Below are positions 35,312-46,470 of a stretch of DNA of 64,000 nucleotides, in pieces. Numbering within the stretch: position 1 is the stretch's first letter; each line of letters opens with the position of its first letter. The DNA comes from Wyeomyia smithii (lineage: Eukaryota; Arthropoda; Insecta; Diptera; Culicidae), in NCBI RefSeq assembly GCF_029784165.1, contig NC_073696.1, positions 49,421,315-49,485,314 of the forward strand, written 5' to 3'. Position numbers and translations under genes: made by a program. The notes beneath the pieces were generated by a model that saw only the letters and a program-made list of their open reading frames with translations, was not told the origin of the DNA and did no database searches.

Positions 35312-37101
35312 AAAAACTGATATAGCTAAACAACCCAATTGTCGGTTGGGACTTTGCTTACCCTGATAATCAGCTGTGTTTGTTTTGATTGCGACACATG
35401 TTCATAGTTCACACACAGGCACGATTATTCCTGAGTAGAAACCGGGTAAAAACCAGGGGCCTATAAACGTCAACATTTTGCCTACCAATCATATATTCAT
35501 CACGGCGGTGATATTTCATTTCAAATACTTACAAAACTCATCTTATTCATTGAAAGTGCACATTTTACTGAAAACAAATGTTGAGCTCTTGTTTTTTCCG
35601 TCTAAAACGACATTTACTCGAGAATAAGTCTACCGAAAAAATGGGACGTTTACTCTATTTCACTTGTTTTAGGGCAAACCAACCAAAAAGTGGGTACCAG
35701 AAACGCTGGTACCAGAATCAATGAGTGGTAGATTGAAAATGTATGGAGTTTGACAGCCACAAGAGCCCCCTGGTAAAAACAGAGTGTGCGATTAAAAGAC
35801 GTGCAAAAAGAATAGCTTGTGAAATGAACATGAACACAACACTATGCATGAAATACTAAAAGAATACCTTGGGTACGGAGCAAAAGATTCACCTATTATC
35901 TCTCATAAATGTTGGCGACAGGGTTTTCAGTTTATTATTGAAGACGCTCACTGCTCACAACATATTTTTTTCGGATGCAAAAATAATTAGGCGTTGTACA
36001 CAAATTACGTAACTCTAAAAATCTAGATTTTAGATCCCCTCGCCACTCTTATATGACAATAACTTCCCAATAACTTTATAGATGAGGAAAAAAAATATTT
36101 TTCATATCGATTGTACCCCCTGGCTTGGAATGTTATCGCAGAGTGGGAGAGAGTAGTGGTAGATCATTTAATGGTAGTCTACTTCTGGTTTCAAATTAAA
36201 CTATGGTTTGATTGATTGCTACAATCATGTTTTTCAAGAACAAGATTGGACAAGAAATGAAGTATTATAAAAAAATTGCTCTGTCCGCCATTACTGATTT
36301 TTCTTTCGCGAACCCCTAAAACCCAGATAGCCAGAAATCGTATAAAAATGGCAATACAAAATCGTATAAACAATCGAAATTGTATAAAGTTCATGATATA
36401 ACCAGTTCAAGTTATTTTTCATCATATATGGGTCGTACAGTCCGTGATATATGACTGCATATTGTTCCTCGTATAAATGCACACAAAAAATCAGGTTTCA
36501 TCGCAGTTGAGTTGTCTACAGTGCTAAACTTAATTGCAGTGCAAAATTGTAGGATTTCTATTTTAAGTGATCCACGTTGATATTCATATTCCTTGAAAAC
36601 TTCTATAAGAGTTGTAAGAGGATTGCATAATGAATTATATACAATTTACTATCTCGTGACAGTTAAAATCGTCTATTATAAAACACGAAATCGTTGAATA
36701 GTATAGAATGATACCATTTTTATGTCAAATTTATTTTAAATTAAAATGTCCCTTTCAGCAACTCTGGTTCTTAAAATCTAGTTCCTGAAAGATTTGAAGA
36801 ATTGGGTATAAATCATGGACGCAGTTTTGAGTAAAAGAAAAATCACTCAAAAAAATGGCACGTAGAGTCGGGTTTCACATAAACATTGGCAACACCTTGA
36901 AAGATTTTTAATCTTTGTTGATTGCATTTGCTTGAATCGCCTAACCGTTAAAAAGAAGGTCAATGTAGATCGCATGTTATTATTCTTTCGTATATGAGGC
37001 TATATTGAGTTACACATTGGCATCAGAGTCTATAAATAGATTTGGGGCAACATTAAAGACAATAAGAGACATTATATACGATTTACAGGTTTATACGATT
37101 T
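35312..37101. other. Unassigned AT-rich sequence
   Basis: Scattered CGTATAAA strings between 36335 and 36475 suggest an old repeat, but no unit could be defined. No gene was recognised. Confidence 0.4.
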
Positions 37102-37139
37102 GAGGCATTCAACAGTACTAGAGGCATTCAACAGTACTA
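37102..37139. repeat. 19-bp perfect tandem duplication
   Basis: GAGGCATTCAACAGTACTA occurs twice, back to back. A recent local duplication. Confidence 0.95.
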
Positions 37140-37504
37140 GATAAAAGATATATGACTCTGAGGATAGGGAATAAGAGCAGTGATCGGAATGTTGGGGGCT
37201 CGAGGCTGAACACAGCCTTGTAAAATATGATAAAGAAAAATGCCGCATCCTAACCTCAATAATTAATACATACCAAAGAATGTTAAAAAAAATCATTAAA
37301 ACCTAATTTAATCCACCTAGCGGTCAGACTCAGCCTTTCTCATTCAAACTTATTATTTGTAAAAAAAGATTTACATGATTGCTTAAATTCAATAAAGGTA
37401 TATTCACTCTTTGAGTTCTAAAATATTGTAATTGCAGTATAAAATATGAAATTTGACGTAATGTTAGTGCTTGAGAAATAGAGAAATAAAAGAAATGACT
37501 CTTA

Positions 37505-39420
37505 ATTTCCTACAATTTAATCACGAGCGATACCGCGAACGTTCAAATAGTACCATACCACATTTAAATCATGTTGAGGCCATATATATTGATCAAAGTA
37601 GGTATAGTGTTGAATAGTATTTGATTTTTTTTTCTTTCCAAAACTTTTGAACAGCATATCAAATTGTAATGAGGTTTGTTATTTGTAAGTTTGAGAGATA
37701 ACTCTTTTTTTTTTTTTCATTTGACTTCATTTGACACTAGTTATGTTCAAATAAGTCGTGTAATACTTGAGATAATAGACTTTCGTTGTTTTAACAATTG
37801 AATACATAACGATTACATAACGGGCTTATGTTCGATTATAACCAAATGAAAAGGGAACGTATAGGGCAGCCAAACTTTGAAACCACGTGTTCAATCATAA
37901 GTCAATAATTAACCCTTAACTAGCTCGTTCATCTGATGTCAATATTGTCCAAGTCGGTTGTGTAGTTTCTAAGATAATGAAGTTTTGTGATTTTCACATT
38001 CCGATACATTACAGACAAAGTTACAGTCCGATTACAGCGAAATTCATTAAGGTGTTATGAGGCAGCTAGACCTATCATTTGATACCAATTTTGTGAAAAT
38101 CGGTCAAAAACTCCGAGCACTCGTCGATCAGCTTCCTTCAGCGTCCATGCTTCATGTCCGTAAAGGGCCACCGGGAGTATCAGCGTCCTATACAGCGCTA
38201 GTTTTGTGCGAGTTTGCAAACTACGGGACCTTAGCTGGTTACGCAGACCGTGGAAAGCCCTGTTCGCAGCTGCAACTCGTCGTTTCACTTCACGGCTCAT
38301 ATCGTTGTCACATGTCACAAGCGTACCAAGATAAACGAATTCGTCAACCACTTCAAATCGTTCTCCATCTAAATATCTGAGAAACCTGAGCGAGATTAAA
38401 TAGTCTCCAGAACACGTTTCTTTCCATAACTTCAGAACCACATGCTCAATCTTCATAAAATTCAAAAGTTAAGGGTTTTTTAGATAGCCCGTTCGTTTGA
38501 AACTAATTTTGTTCAAATCGGTTGTGTAGTTTCTGAGATATTGATGTTTCGTGATTTCTACATGTTGATACGTAATCTCTAAACTAGAAATCAGATTACA
38601 ATAAAATTCAATAGAGTCTTACAGGGCAACTAGACTTTTCATTTGCAATTAATTTCATTGAAATCGGTCCAGCCATCTCTGAGAAAATCGAGTGAGCTGA
38701 GAGAGCGTTACACTCACACACACATACCGAAAATGCTCAGCTCGTCGAACTAAGTCGAGTGATATACGACATTCGGCCCTTTTGAGCACTTTTATACCTT
38801 TAGTTTTTGCAGTGATTGCTATACCTTTCTAGGGAAAGGCAAAAAGTGAAATGATAGAAATGGCTTTTAATTTCAACTTCAATCCCGAGCAAGGCCGCAA
38901 ACATTGAAATAGTACAATATCAAATTTAAATGATGTTGAGGCCACATATTTTGATCGTAGCTGTAGTTTTAAACAGTCTGCGGGTTACGTTTCTTTCTAT
39001 AACTTTCAAAACACATGTTCAAACATTATGAAATTCATTGTTTAAGGGTTTAAAAGCCCATTAATTTGAATTCAACTATGTTCATAGCTTCTGAGATATA
39101 AGGACGATTTTCATATCTGACGCAGCGCCAAAACTAAAAGTTTGATAACAATGAAATTCAATAGCAACCGAAGCGGCAAATAGACCCTTCATTTGACACC
39201 AAGATAGAAAGAATCGGTCAGACCATCTCTGAGAGAAGTGAGGGCGAAAAAAGGTGCACATACACATGTACACACCCACACTCACACACAAATATACACC
39301 TATACATGCATACTTGCAGAAAATGCTCAATTCGTCGAGCTGAGTCGAGTAGTATATGACATTCGGCCATTTGGATCAGTTTTCTACCTTTTAATTAGCC
39401 AGTGATCGTTAGGAGAAAGT
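37505..39420. repeat. Dispersed repeat, two or more diverged units
   Basis: Each unit begins with a decayed Helitron-like end (CACGAGCGATACCGCGAACG at 37522; CCCGAGCAAGGCCGCAAACA at 38884, each followed by a …ATAGT end) and AAATTTAAATGATGTTGAGG or a close variant (37561, 38929). Each continues with AAATCGGTC(C/A)… and closes with a CA-rich run and GAGTCGAGTRRTATAYGACA TTCGGCC (38753 and 39345). The first unit is split by the RTE fragment at 38107-38370. No coding frame was seen. This type of dispersed repeat is familiar from mosquito DNA, but its name is uncertain. Confidence 0.6.
38107..38370 (-). pseudogene. RTE reverse transcriptase C-terminal fragment (second copy)
   Basis: On the minus strand it reads ERFEVVDEFVYLGTLVTCDN, RRVAAANRAFHGLRNQLRSR, SLQTRTKLALYRTLILPVAL and YGHEAWTLKEADRRVLGVF. 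It is closely similar to the element at 20511-22218, but keeps the bases lost there between YGHE and EADRR, so it gives the better version of that junction. Both ends are cut: no RT active site and no 3' end. It interrupts a dispersed repeat. Confidence 0.9.
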
Positions 39421-39750
39421 CAATATGTTTTATTATTTGGAAAATTCAGGTTGTATATAATGCAAAATTTATTCGTAGTACAGGTAACACACTGCTGCGT
39501 TTAAGTTCGTAAAGCATCGTGGTAGGATCATAATACGGGTGAAACGGAATTGTATGTATGCTTGAATTATCGCAATAGAAAATCGTACTAAGTAGCAAAC
39601 AGAGTATTCATACCTCAGATTTTATGCAAAAGGTAATTATTATAGAATTGAAAAAAAATGGAATAAAAAGTTGTATATCTTTAACTGCGCGAACCATTTT
39701 GGTACGTATATTGCCGCCACTTTGGTGCTTATAAGCTCAAATAGAACGTT
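39421..39750. other. Unassigned spacer
   Basis: No feature was recognised between the dispersed repeat and the inverted-repeat complex. Confidence 0.4.
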
Positions 39751-40580
39751 ATATAGGTCATTCCATGTCAAGTGTCCGAGGAAATGCATCGACCATCTCG
39801 GATTTCGACCAAAATTTGTGAGTCGATGTATTTTGGGCCAGAACTCATAAGTACAAAGTATTGTACCGATTGGTGGACCCCTCGGTCAATGGGACTGCTA
39901 CCACTTTTTGCGAATTTAGTAAAACACCTTTTTTATTTTGTGAATATCTCGGGACCCTGAAGAGCTACAGGTGATATTGACATATCATTTTGAAGGGTTT
40001 GAGATGTAGAATCAAACTACGTGGTCAATTTTTTTCTGCAGTGTTGCCAACATTGCATTTTTTTCGATTCAAACCTTAATTTTCAATTTGCTTGAAATAC
40101 CCCCCTTTGATTTCGATTTTGACCACGCCAATGTATTTATCAGACGATTTTACATAGGAATCACTTATCAACAAAAAACAAAATGTAGCGTTCCAGAAAT
40201 ACAGCATTTGCAAAATTGCAAGATTTTGAATTTTGTCTACGCACGGAAGCGCTTCTACATAAATTGCTGTTATCTTAATGGTATCCTAGCAGGCGTTTGT
40301 GTTATCGAAGAAATGTTCCTTAGAGGAGCATCCGTTACTGATGTAACGCAAAAAATACCGTTCAAGAATCATTTTCACGAAAAGTTGAAGGAAAGTTTGG
40401 TTACACTTTTCACATGAATCTTCATTTTATTGGTTCATCACATTGTCTTATTAATTTATGTTACAATGTATGTTTTTGGTAAAAAAAAGTCATTAGAAAG
40501 GATGGAGAGGGGTATGGAGTTTGTTATGAAGCTACGTTATTATCTTGTAAATGCTACGGTGAAAAAGAAGGAAGGGGTTT

Positions 40581-40916
40581 TATTTTTTTTTCATTTTTCG
40601 TCGGTCTAGTTCCGCCACTGTTGTTGTGCCAATCACAGACGCCCGGGAGGCGACTCCACCCAGGACCCTAACTTACGACCCAACGGCTTACGGCGCCAAC
40701 GGCTTTACTTTCTCATGCGATGGAAGGCGTGATCCAAGAGATTTTTCGCCTCAGAAAATCTCCCGGTGTCGGCTAGAATTGAATCTAGACCAGTTAGGGT
40801 GGTTATGAGTGGATCACGCCACCTCACAACCATCGACACCTATGTCGGCGTCGGGATTCGAACTCAGGCGTCGAGCGTGGTTGGCGGAGACGTTACCAAC
40901 CACGCTAGGCCCCCGC
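40581..40916 (-). mobile_element. tRNA-derived SINE, second copy
   Basis: Same family as 23483-23830. On the minus strand the head starts GGGGGCCTAGCGTGGTTGGT, has a B-box close to GAGTTCGAATCC, then the shared body (ACCGGGAGATTTTCTGAGGC and GATCACGCCTTCCATCGC), and an A-rich tail. Flanking GAAGGAAGGGG (about 40567) and GAGGAAGGGG (about 40920) form a likely target duplication. It lies between the arms of the large inverted repeat, so it inserted into an already existing structure or its spacer. Confidence 0.88.
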
Positions 40917-41104
40917 CTAGAGGAAGGGGGGTAAAAAAACCTAAAAAAGCTACGTCATTTATGCATGCTAATAAATCTCATCGCGTAAGCCATTCGCGGG
41001 ATGAAAATTGCTGTAATAACCATTACCGGTTTCCAGCAATACAATTTTGTGTTAAATACAATCCAATTAAACACACCATCTTCAAGAATGAAATGACTGC
41101 ACAC

Positions 41105-41715
41105 TAGGGTGGGGCTTATTTTCAAAAATGTTCGCGGGACCTGTTTCCCCAGGCAATAAGACCTCCTTGGGGTTCAATAAGCAACATATAAAAAATTGGT
41201 TGATTTTCATTAAGGTCTAGAGGTGGCGCAGAGGGCCTAAAAGTCAAATTTTAAACGAAAGCAATTTTAGAACAAAACATATGCCTATATAGGTAAACAG
41301 GTGATTCCTGCACTCTTTTCGGAAATACAATGATGTCTATTACAAGAATATATTCGAAAACATGACGTGTTAACTTATATAGACACATTGTGCATTTCCT
41401 TATAATCACATACCCCGAGATTGCAAGAGTGTACACTGAAATTGCGAATATCTCAAAAACGGTTGAATTTAACGCAAAACGGACGAAATTTACGTCCATA
41501 GGGTCACAAAATCACCTGTTTACCTACATAGGCATATGTTTTGTTCTAAATTTGCTTTCGTTTAAAATTTGACCTTTAAGCCCTTTGCGCCACCTCTAGC
41601 CCTTAATGAAAATCAACCAATTTTTTATATGTTGCTTATTGGATATAACCCAAGGAGGTCTTTTTGCCTGGGAAAACAGGTCCCGCGAACATTTTTGAAA
41701 ATAAGCCCCACCCTA
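41105..41715. mobile_element. Foldback hAT-type MITE with 8-bp target duplication
   Basis: Long terminal inverted repeats of about 200 bp begin TAGGGTGGGGCTTATTTTCA on both sides (41105 inward and, complemented, 41715 inward). The flanking 8-mer CTGCACAC is duplicated exactly at 41097-41104 and 41716-41723. An 8-bp duplication and TAGGG-type ends point to the hAT superfamily. The roughly 200-bp centre has no real gene. High arm identity suggests fairly recent insertion. Confidence 0.92.
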
Positions 41716-43031
41716 CTGCACACGCGATGAGACACATTGTTTACAATTTCGAAATAATAGCAAACCTGGGTAATCGAGTTCTTAAATCAAGAAAAACATA
41801 ACAGTTTGCCTGTTAGGAAACGGTTTTAAATTAAGAGAGGATAATTTTTACAATGTGATAAACCAATAAAATGAAGATTCATATGAAAAGTGTAACCACC
41901 ACGCCCCTGTAGCCTTTCCTGAAGATGAGTCTAGAACGGCATTTTTCGCGTTACATAATTAACAGATGTTCCTCGAAAAAACATCTATACGATTAAACAA
42001 ACGCTTGCTAGGATAAGATTACGATTGCAGCATTCTTTGCAAAAGCGCTTTTGTGCGTAGACGAATTCCAAAATTTTGCAATTTTGAAAATGCTGTATCT
42101 CTGGAACGCTACATTTGGTCTATTGCTGATTAGTGATTCCTATGTAAAATCGTCTGCTAAACACATTGGCGTGGACAAAATCAAAATCGAAGGGGGGGGG
42201 GGGGGGGTGACGTGCTATGATTTGAGCAAATTAAGATATTCGAGTATGATAAAATATTTTAGATGCGTTCGGAAATTTGTTTGAACATGTGGTTTCGAAT
42301 GTAAATATATGAAATAAAATCTGAACAGAGCGGGATTTTTTGCGTTACATCATTAACGGATGCTCCTCTAAGGTACTTCTCTTTGATTGCACAAACGCCT
42401 GCTAGGATGCCATTTAGATAGCAGCAATTTATGTAGAAGCGCTTTCGTGCGCAGACAAAATCCAAAATCTTGCAATTTGGAAAATGATGTATCTCTGGAA
42501 CGCTACATTCTGTATTTTGCTGATAAGTGATTCCTATGTAAAATCGTCTGCTACACACATGGGCGTGGTCAAAATCAAAATCGAAGGGGGGGGGGGTATT
42601 TCGAGCAAATTGCAATTTAAGTATCAAATCGAAAAAAATGCAATGTTGGCAAGACTGCAGAAAAAAATTGACCACGTAGTTTAATTCTACATCTCAAACC
42701 CTTCAAAATGATATGTCAATATCACCTGTAGCTCTTCAGGGTTTCGAGATATTCACAAAATAAAAATGGTGTTTTGCTTGAATCGCAAAAAGTGGAGGCA
42801 GTCCCATTGGCCGAGGGGTCCATCAATCGGTACAATACTTTGTACTTATAAGTTCCGGCCCAAAATACATCGACTCACAAATTTTGGTCGAAATCGGAGA
42901 TGGTCGATGCATTTTCTCGGACACTTGACATGGAATGACCTATATACAACTTTATCAGATTGTACAAGGGTGCTTATATCTCACCAACAACTGAAATATA
43001 CGGACCAAATTGTTGGCTGGGAAGCTTTCGA

Positions 43032-43072
43032 GTACCCCCAGGGGTACGCGTACCCCAGGTTGAGAAACGCTG
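43032..43072 (-). mobile_element. Possible hAT-type terminus with perfect palindrome
   Basis: On the minus strand: CAGCGTTTCTCAACCTGG, then GGGGTACGCGTACCCC, a perfect 16-bp palindrome (43041-43056). CAGNGTTTCTCAACC is a common hAT terminal motif. No partner end was identified nearby. The remainder of 42946-43693 shows no gene and is AT-rich. Confidence 0.4.
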
Positions 43073-43693
43073 AAATAGACGATAGAAATTTCACCAATAG
43101 CCATAGAGGTTTACTAGAGCACATACCAGCACTTGTTTTAAAAATATACTATTTCGAGAAAAATGTACAAGAAGCTTGTTAATTGGAAATGGTTATAAAA
43201 TATAATCAATTTCACCCCGTTCCATGGTAATTCCTTTTTTAGTTTTTATAAAAAAAAGATTTTTAAAAAATATGCTGTTTTAGATGATTAATTTTTATTT
43301 TTATTTTAACTTCTTTCCACAAAAAAATATTTTTTTGGAGTGTATATTTTTTGGAAAGACAAAAAACTGAACAAATAGTACAAAATGGCATCTTTTGCCT
43401 ACAGAAACGTCTATGCAAAGTTTTAGCCAACAAATCAAAAATGATAATTTAAAAAAAAAACTGGGACATTTTTTGTGGAACTGCACAACTAGAGAAAAGA
43501 GAACAAAATCCGGTAAATAATATGATCAAAGTATACCTGCTGATGATAGTTACTACAATAATTAAGTTTGCAGACTTAAAATCAAGATACGACAATGCGA
43601 AGATCTATTCAATATTCTTCTCAGTGTTCCAACCAACATTTTGCATGTCCTCATAAAATGCATATTATGTTACTGCCATTGAACGATTTAAAT

Positions 43694-44072
43694 TGCTAAC
43701 GTCTAGATTTAAAAGCCAAAAATTTTCCAAAACTTGTGATATAATAATTAGAAGTGGCAAAGTACTCGAACGTTCATAACTTTTTTGTTTTTCATTCTAC
43801 CATCATCAAATTTTGATAGACATATTGTAATCTTCAATGTGTGAAAAAAATTTAAAAAAAGATTTTTTTGAGATATTTAATATGTTTTGATAATTTGGAA
43901 AATTTGGCCCAGAAAAAAATTACAGTTTATATATTTTTTCTAGAACCGCAATTTTATTTGTCTACAACTTTGCTGGAGACACCATTTCACATGCTAACGT
44001 CTTGATTTAAAAGCCAAAAATTTTCCTAAACTTGTGATATAATAATTAGAAGTGGCATAGTACTCAAACGTC
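43694..44072. repeat. Spaced direct repeat of about 80 bp
   Basis: The block GCTAACGTCTAGATTTAAAA through AATTAGAAGTGGCAAAGTAC at 43694-43773 recurs at 43992-44072 with few changes. The string CTACAACTTTGCTGGAGACA before the second copy resembles CTACAACTTTGCCGAAGACA at 61370, a common dispersed-repeat motif. Probably two partial copies of one dispersed repeat. Confidence 0.8.
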
Positions 44073-44338
44073 AACTGGAAATTTTGCAGGTCGAACACGG
44101 GCTAGCACTACGATCCTACTGACACCAAGCTTCGGAAATTGACTGGGGTGCGACACAATACTGACGACTGTTCTTTCTTTTTATTCTACTAACCTTATGA
44201 ATGAGAGCTCACATACAGCTAAAGCTCAAACAGACACAAGGCAACGAAGCTATCTTGTGTTGCACACGACAGTAGTGCTGGGACTATCCGGGTTAAGATA
44301 TCCGACAAATATCCAAAATCCGGATCAACCGGATATCC

Positions 44339-44389
44339 TTATATACATAAATACTCAAGTAAACTTATATACATAAATACTCAAGTAAC
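44339..44389. repeat. 25-bp tandem duplication
   Basis: A unit containing ATATACATAAATACTCAAGT occurs twice in immediate succession. Shortly before it, CCGGAT and GGATATCC strings repeat (44300-44338). Confidence 0.9.
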
Positions 44390-45248
44390 ACACAAAACAT
44401 GTTAAAAAGAATTTACAATGACAGTAGTCATATAATAGTACTATAAGCGCAGTTGCAAACTTGTGTTGTTATATTATTGTTCTCGAGATGTTTTTCTATA
44501 GCATAATTGTGTCTCATAGATTGAATATAAATTGAATATAAACCGCCGCTGTTTGTTCGTAACTTGTGTTTATGATGTTATCAAAACTGCACAGAAAACA
44601 ACTTAAAATAGGTACATCATCTGCGAGAAGTTGTTTTTCACCAGTGATTCAACCACATTTCGAAAACAAGCTCGTTTTTTCCTGGTTTTGGAGATGATTT
44701 TCAATAGCATGGGTTAAACGAACAATAACTGTTACATGAATGGCACTTGTTTTCAAGTTGTCTTCCAGATGTTTGCACTATTAGAAAAACTGTGTATAAA
44801 ATGCCGGGGCAGCCGCGCCTGTTCAATATTATACGCCTGATCATAATACTACGTACCTTCAAAGTACTTTTCTTATGATTGATCTTAGTATTCAGCAGTC
44901 AACGCAAAATTACTTGATCAAATTGTTATTAAAATATTTGAAGGATTTCAATAAAACTATTCGAGGTGGGTAAAAATGTGCCATGAAAAGATAAACAAAA
45001 CGCTTGCAGTGCAACCAATATCACTTCATTTTTTGTTACCGTATATCTAACAATGTTTTCTAGTTTTGTTATATTTTGTGTCTAGATAACGTTGAAACTA
45101 TGCGAAAACAATTTAAATATTCAAGCTACAGAAGCAATCCATTTTGAAAGGTTGTACATTGCTTTTTATAATCAATTTAAAATTAAATTGGAAGCGCCAT
45201 TGACGACACGATTGTCGATCTAGTCACACTGCGCATAACATCACATTT
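44390..45248. other. Unassigned AT-rich sequence
   Basis: No gene or repeat was recognised. Confidence 0.4.
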
Positions 45249-45281
45249 GCGCATGCGCTGGGTAAATGTTGTCATAGCAAC
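45249..45281 (+). promoter_or_regulatory. Adjacent NRF1-like and RFX X-box-like sites
   Basis: GCGCATGCGC (45249-45258) is a perfect match to the palindromic site bound by NRF1 / Drosophila EWG. Ten bases on, GTTGTCATAGCAAC (45268-45281) fits the inverted-repeat X-box bound by RFX factors. Both sit in a locally GC-richer patch (about 45200-45350). A following frame at 45291-45473 lacks an ATG at its start and has no known domain, so no target gene is evident. Chance occurrence is possible. Confidence 0.4.
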
Positions 45282-46345
45282 GCATTTGCTTTGTTGTGGC
45301 GGATTCTGACCCACGAATGCGCGAATTTCTTAATTCCACTGGGACAGTGCAGATCTACCAAAGAAAAAGGAAATCACATTGAGATTTACTACGTATGTAA
45401 GAAAGAGATGCCAGATAGTTGTTTACGAACTAAACCGATGCGATGGTGGGCTAAACTGACTCTTTACAACTAAATAAATCAGCGAACATTCTTTAATGCA
45501 TAATCTTTTTATCACTGATTGACGAATGGAAAACGGTATCCAATGAATGGCGCATAATTTTTCAGAAGTAAAACACAATGTTTCACCATGAAATATGACG
45601 CGCACGTAGAACTTTGTATTACAAGCATCGAAACGTTGATCTAATCTTGTTTCTTATTTTCCAGTGATTATTCGGAACGCCATAATCACTATTTTTTTAT
45701 TGTATCTAATATAAATCCGCGCCGTTCTACAATATTTTTATTTTGAAGTTTTATGCTTACAGCAACTATGTTCCGATTAGTTAGCAATTACAACTTGAAA
45801 ATAACCTGTTTTGAACGTTTTCTTACCGGATTGGTACTCGAGATGTATTTTGCAGCTTCAGTCAAGTTGGCTTGCTTCTATGAAGTTATATAATATTATA
45901 TAGCACCAGTGCTTGTTATAGTAGCCTTCAATTTTAGCGCTTTTTTGGTGATAGATATGTCATGGGAAAGGTAATGTCAACTGAAATCTATAACTGAAGG
46001 TTGTATTAGAGGAGTTACAACAACTGTTCTATAACAACGTCTGTTACTTGGGTAGTAGCAAGGGAGTGGGGGGGGGGGGTCGTGGAAAAAGCCATTTTTC
46101 GCGTTACATTCGGACATGACATCCCAGTTTGTTCATTTTGAGGATGTCCTGTTGGTTTGGCTTGCGCTGTGGACAATCTGCTGATCGGCTGCGGCTGTCA
46201 TCGATGATATAGGGCTCGCACTCATCCATCATTCATCAATACTTTGAGAAGAAAAGCTTGCATTTTAAGTTATTTAAAAGTCGTGCGTGAGTGTGACGCA
46301 TGATTATCTTTTAACGCACATCAAATAATGATTGTCCTTCCAGGG
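45282..46345. other. Unassigned sequence with a poly-G run
   Basis: A G-run near 46066-46078 is followed by GCCATTTTTCGCGTTACAT (46090-46108), similar to GGCATTTTTCGCGTTACATA at 41939 in the inverted-repeat complex. This suggests a small fragment of that family. Nothing else was recognised. Confidence 0.4.
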
Positions 46346-46470
46346 TTAGCTTCAGAATAATAATATGTGAGCATTTATCATCGGCTTTGCGGTTGATTGG
46401 AAAAAATAATATTTTAGCGCTGTTTATGCCAGTTTCGCATAAATTTATTAGGCTTACTAGAGATAAATCG
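46346..46470. repeat. Dispersed repeat pair, copy 2
   Basis: Matches 34404-34540 through TTCAGAATAATAATATGTGA and GCATTTATCATCGGCTT, then weakly through a TTTATGCCAGTTTCGCAT-like segment. Confidence 0.6.

Larger units (their letters stand above)
39751..42945. mobile_element. Large inverted-repeat (foldback) complex
   Basis: The left arm 39751-40360 and the right arm 42331-42945 are inverted copies over about 610 bp, with high identity along the whole length. The outermost bases are ATATAGGTCATTCCATG and its complement CATGGAATGACCTATAT. A partial third copy, in the same orientation as the right arm, spans about 41850-42205 and matches 40100-40448. Between the arms lie a SINE (40581-40916) and a foldback hAT-type MITE (41105-41715). 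Poly-G runs of about 10-15 mark the same position in two copies (42194, 42587). Open frames of 109 and 138 codons at 40088-40417 (+) and 42259-42675 (-) are homologous to one another because of the inversion, but the third copy has stops and most differences change amino acids, so coding is unlikely. Confidence 0.85.

Noticed and set aside
42187..42597. Poly-G runs as possible G-quadruplex signals
   Set aside because: They are single homopolymer runs at the same place in copies of one repeat, where the third copy has only a short C-run (about 40100); slippage explains them.
40088..42675. Homologous frames of 109 (+) and 138 (-) codons in the two arms of the inverted repeat
   Set aside because: Their similarity follows from the inverted DNA repeat. 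Most differences between them change the amino acid and the third copy (41850-42205) has stops, so there is no sign of selection on a protein.
45291..45473. 60-codon frame just downstream of the X-box-like site
   Set aside because: It begins with TTG rather than ATG and has no recognisable motif; nothing supports translation.
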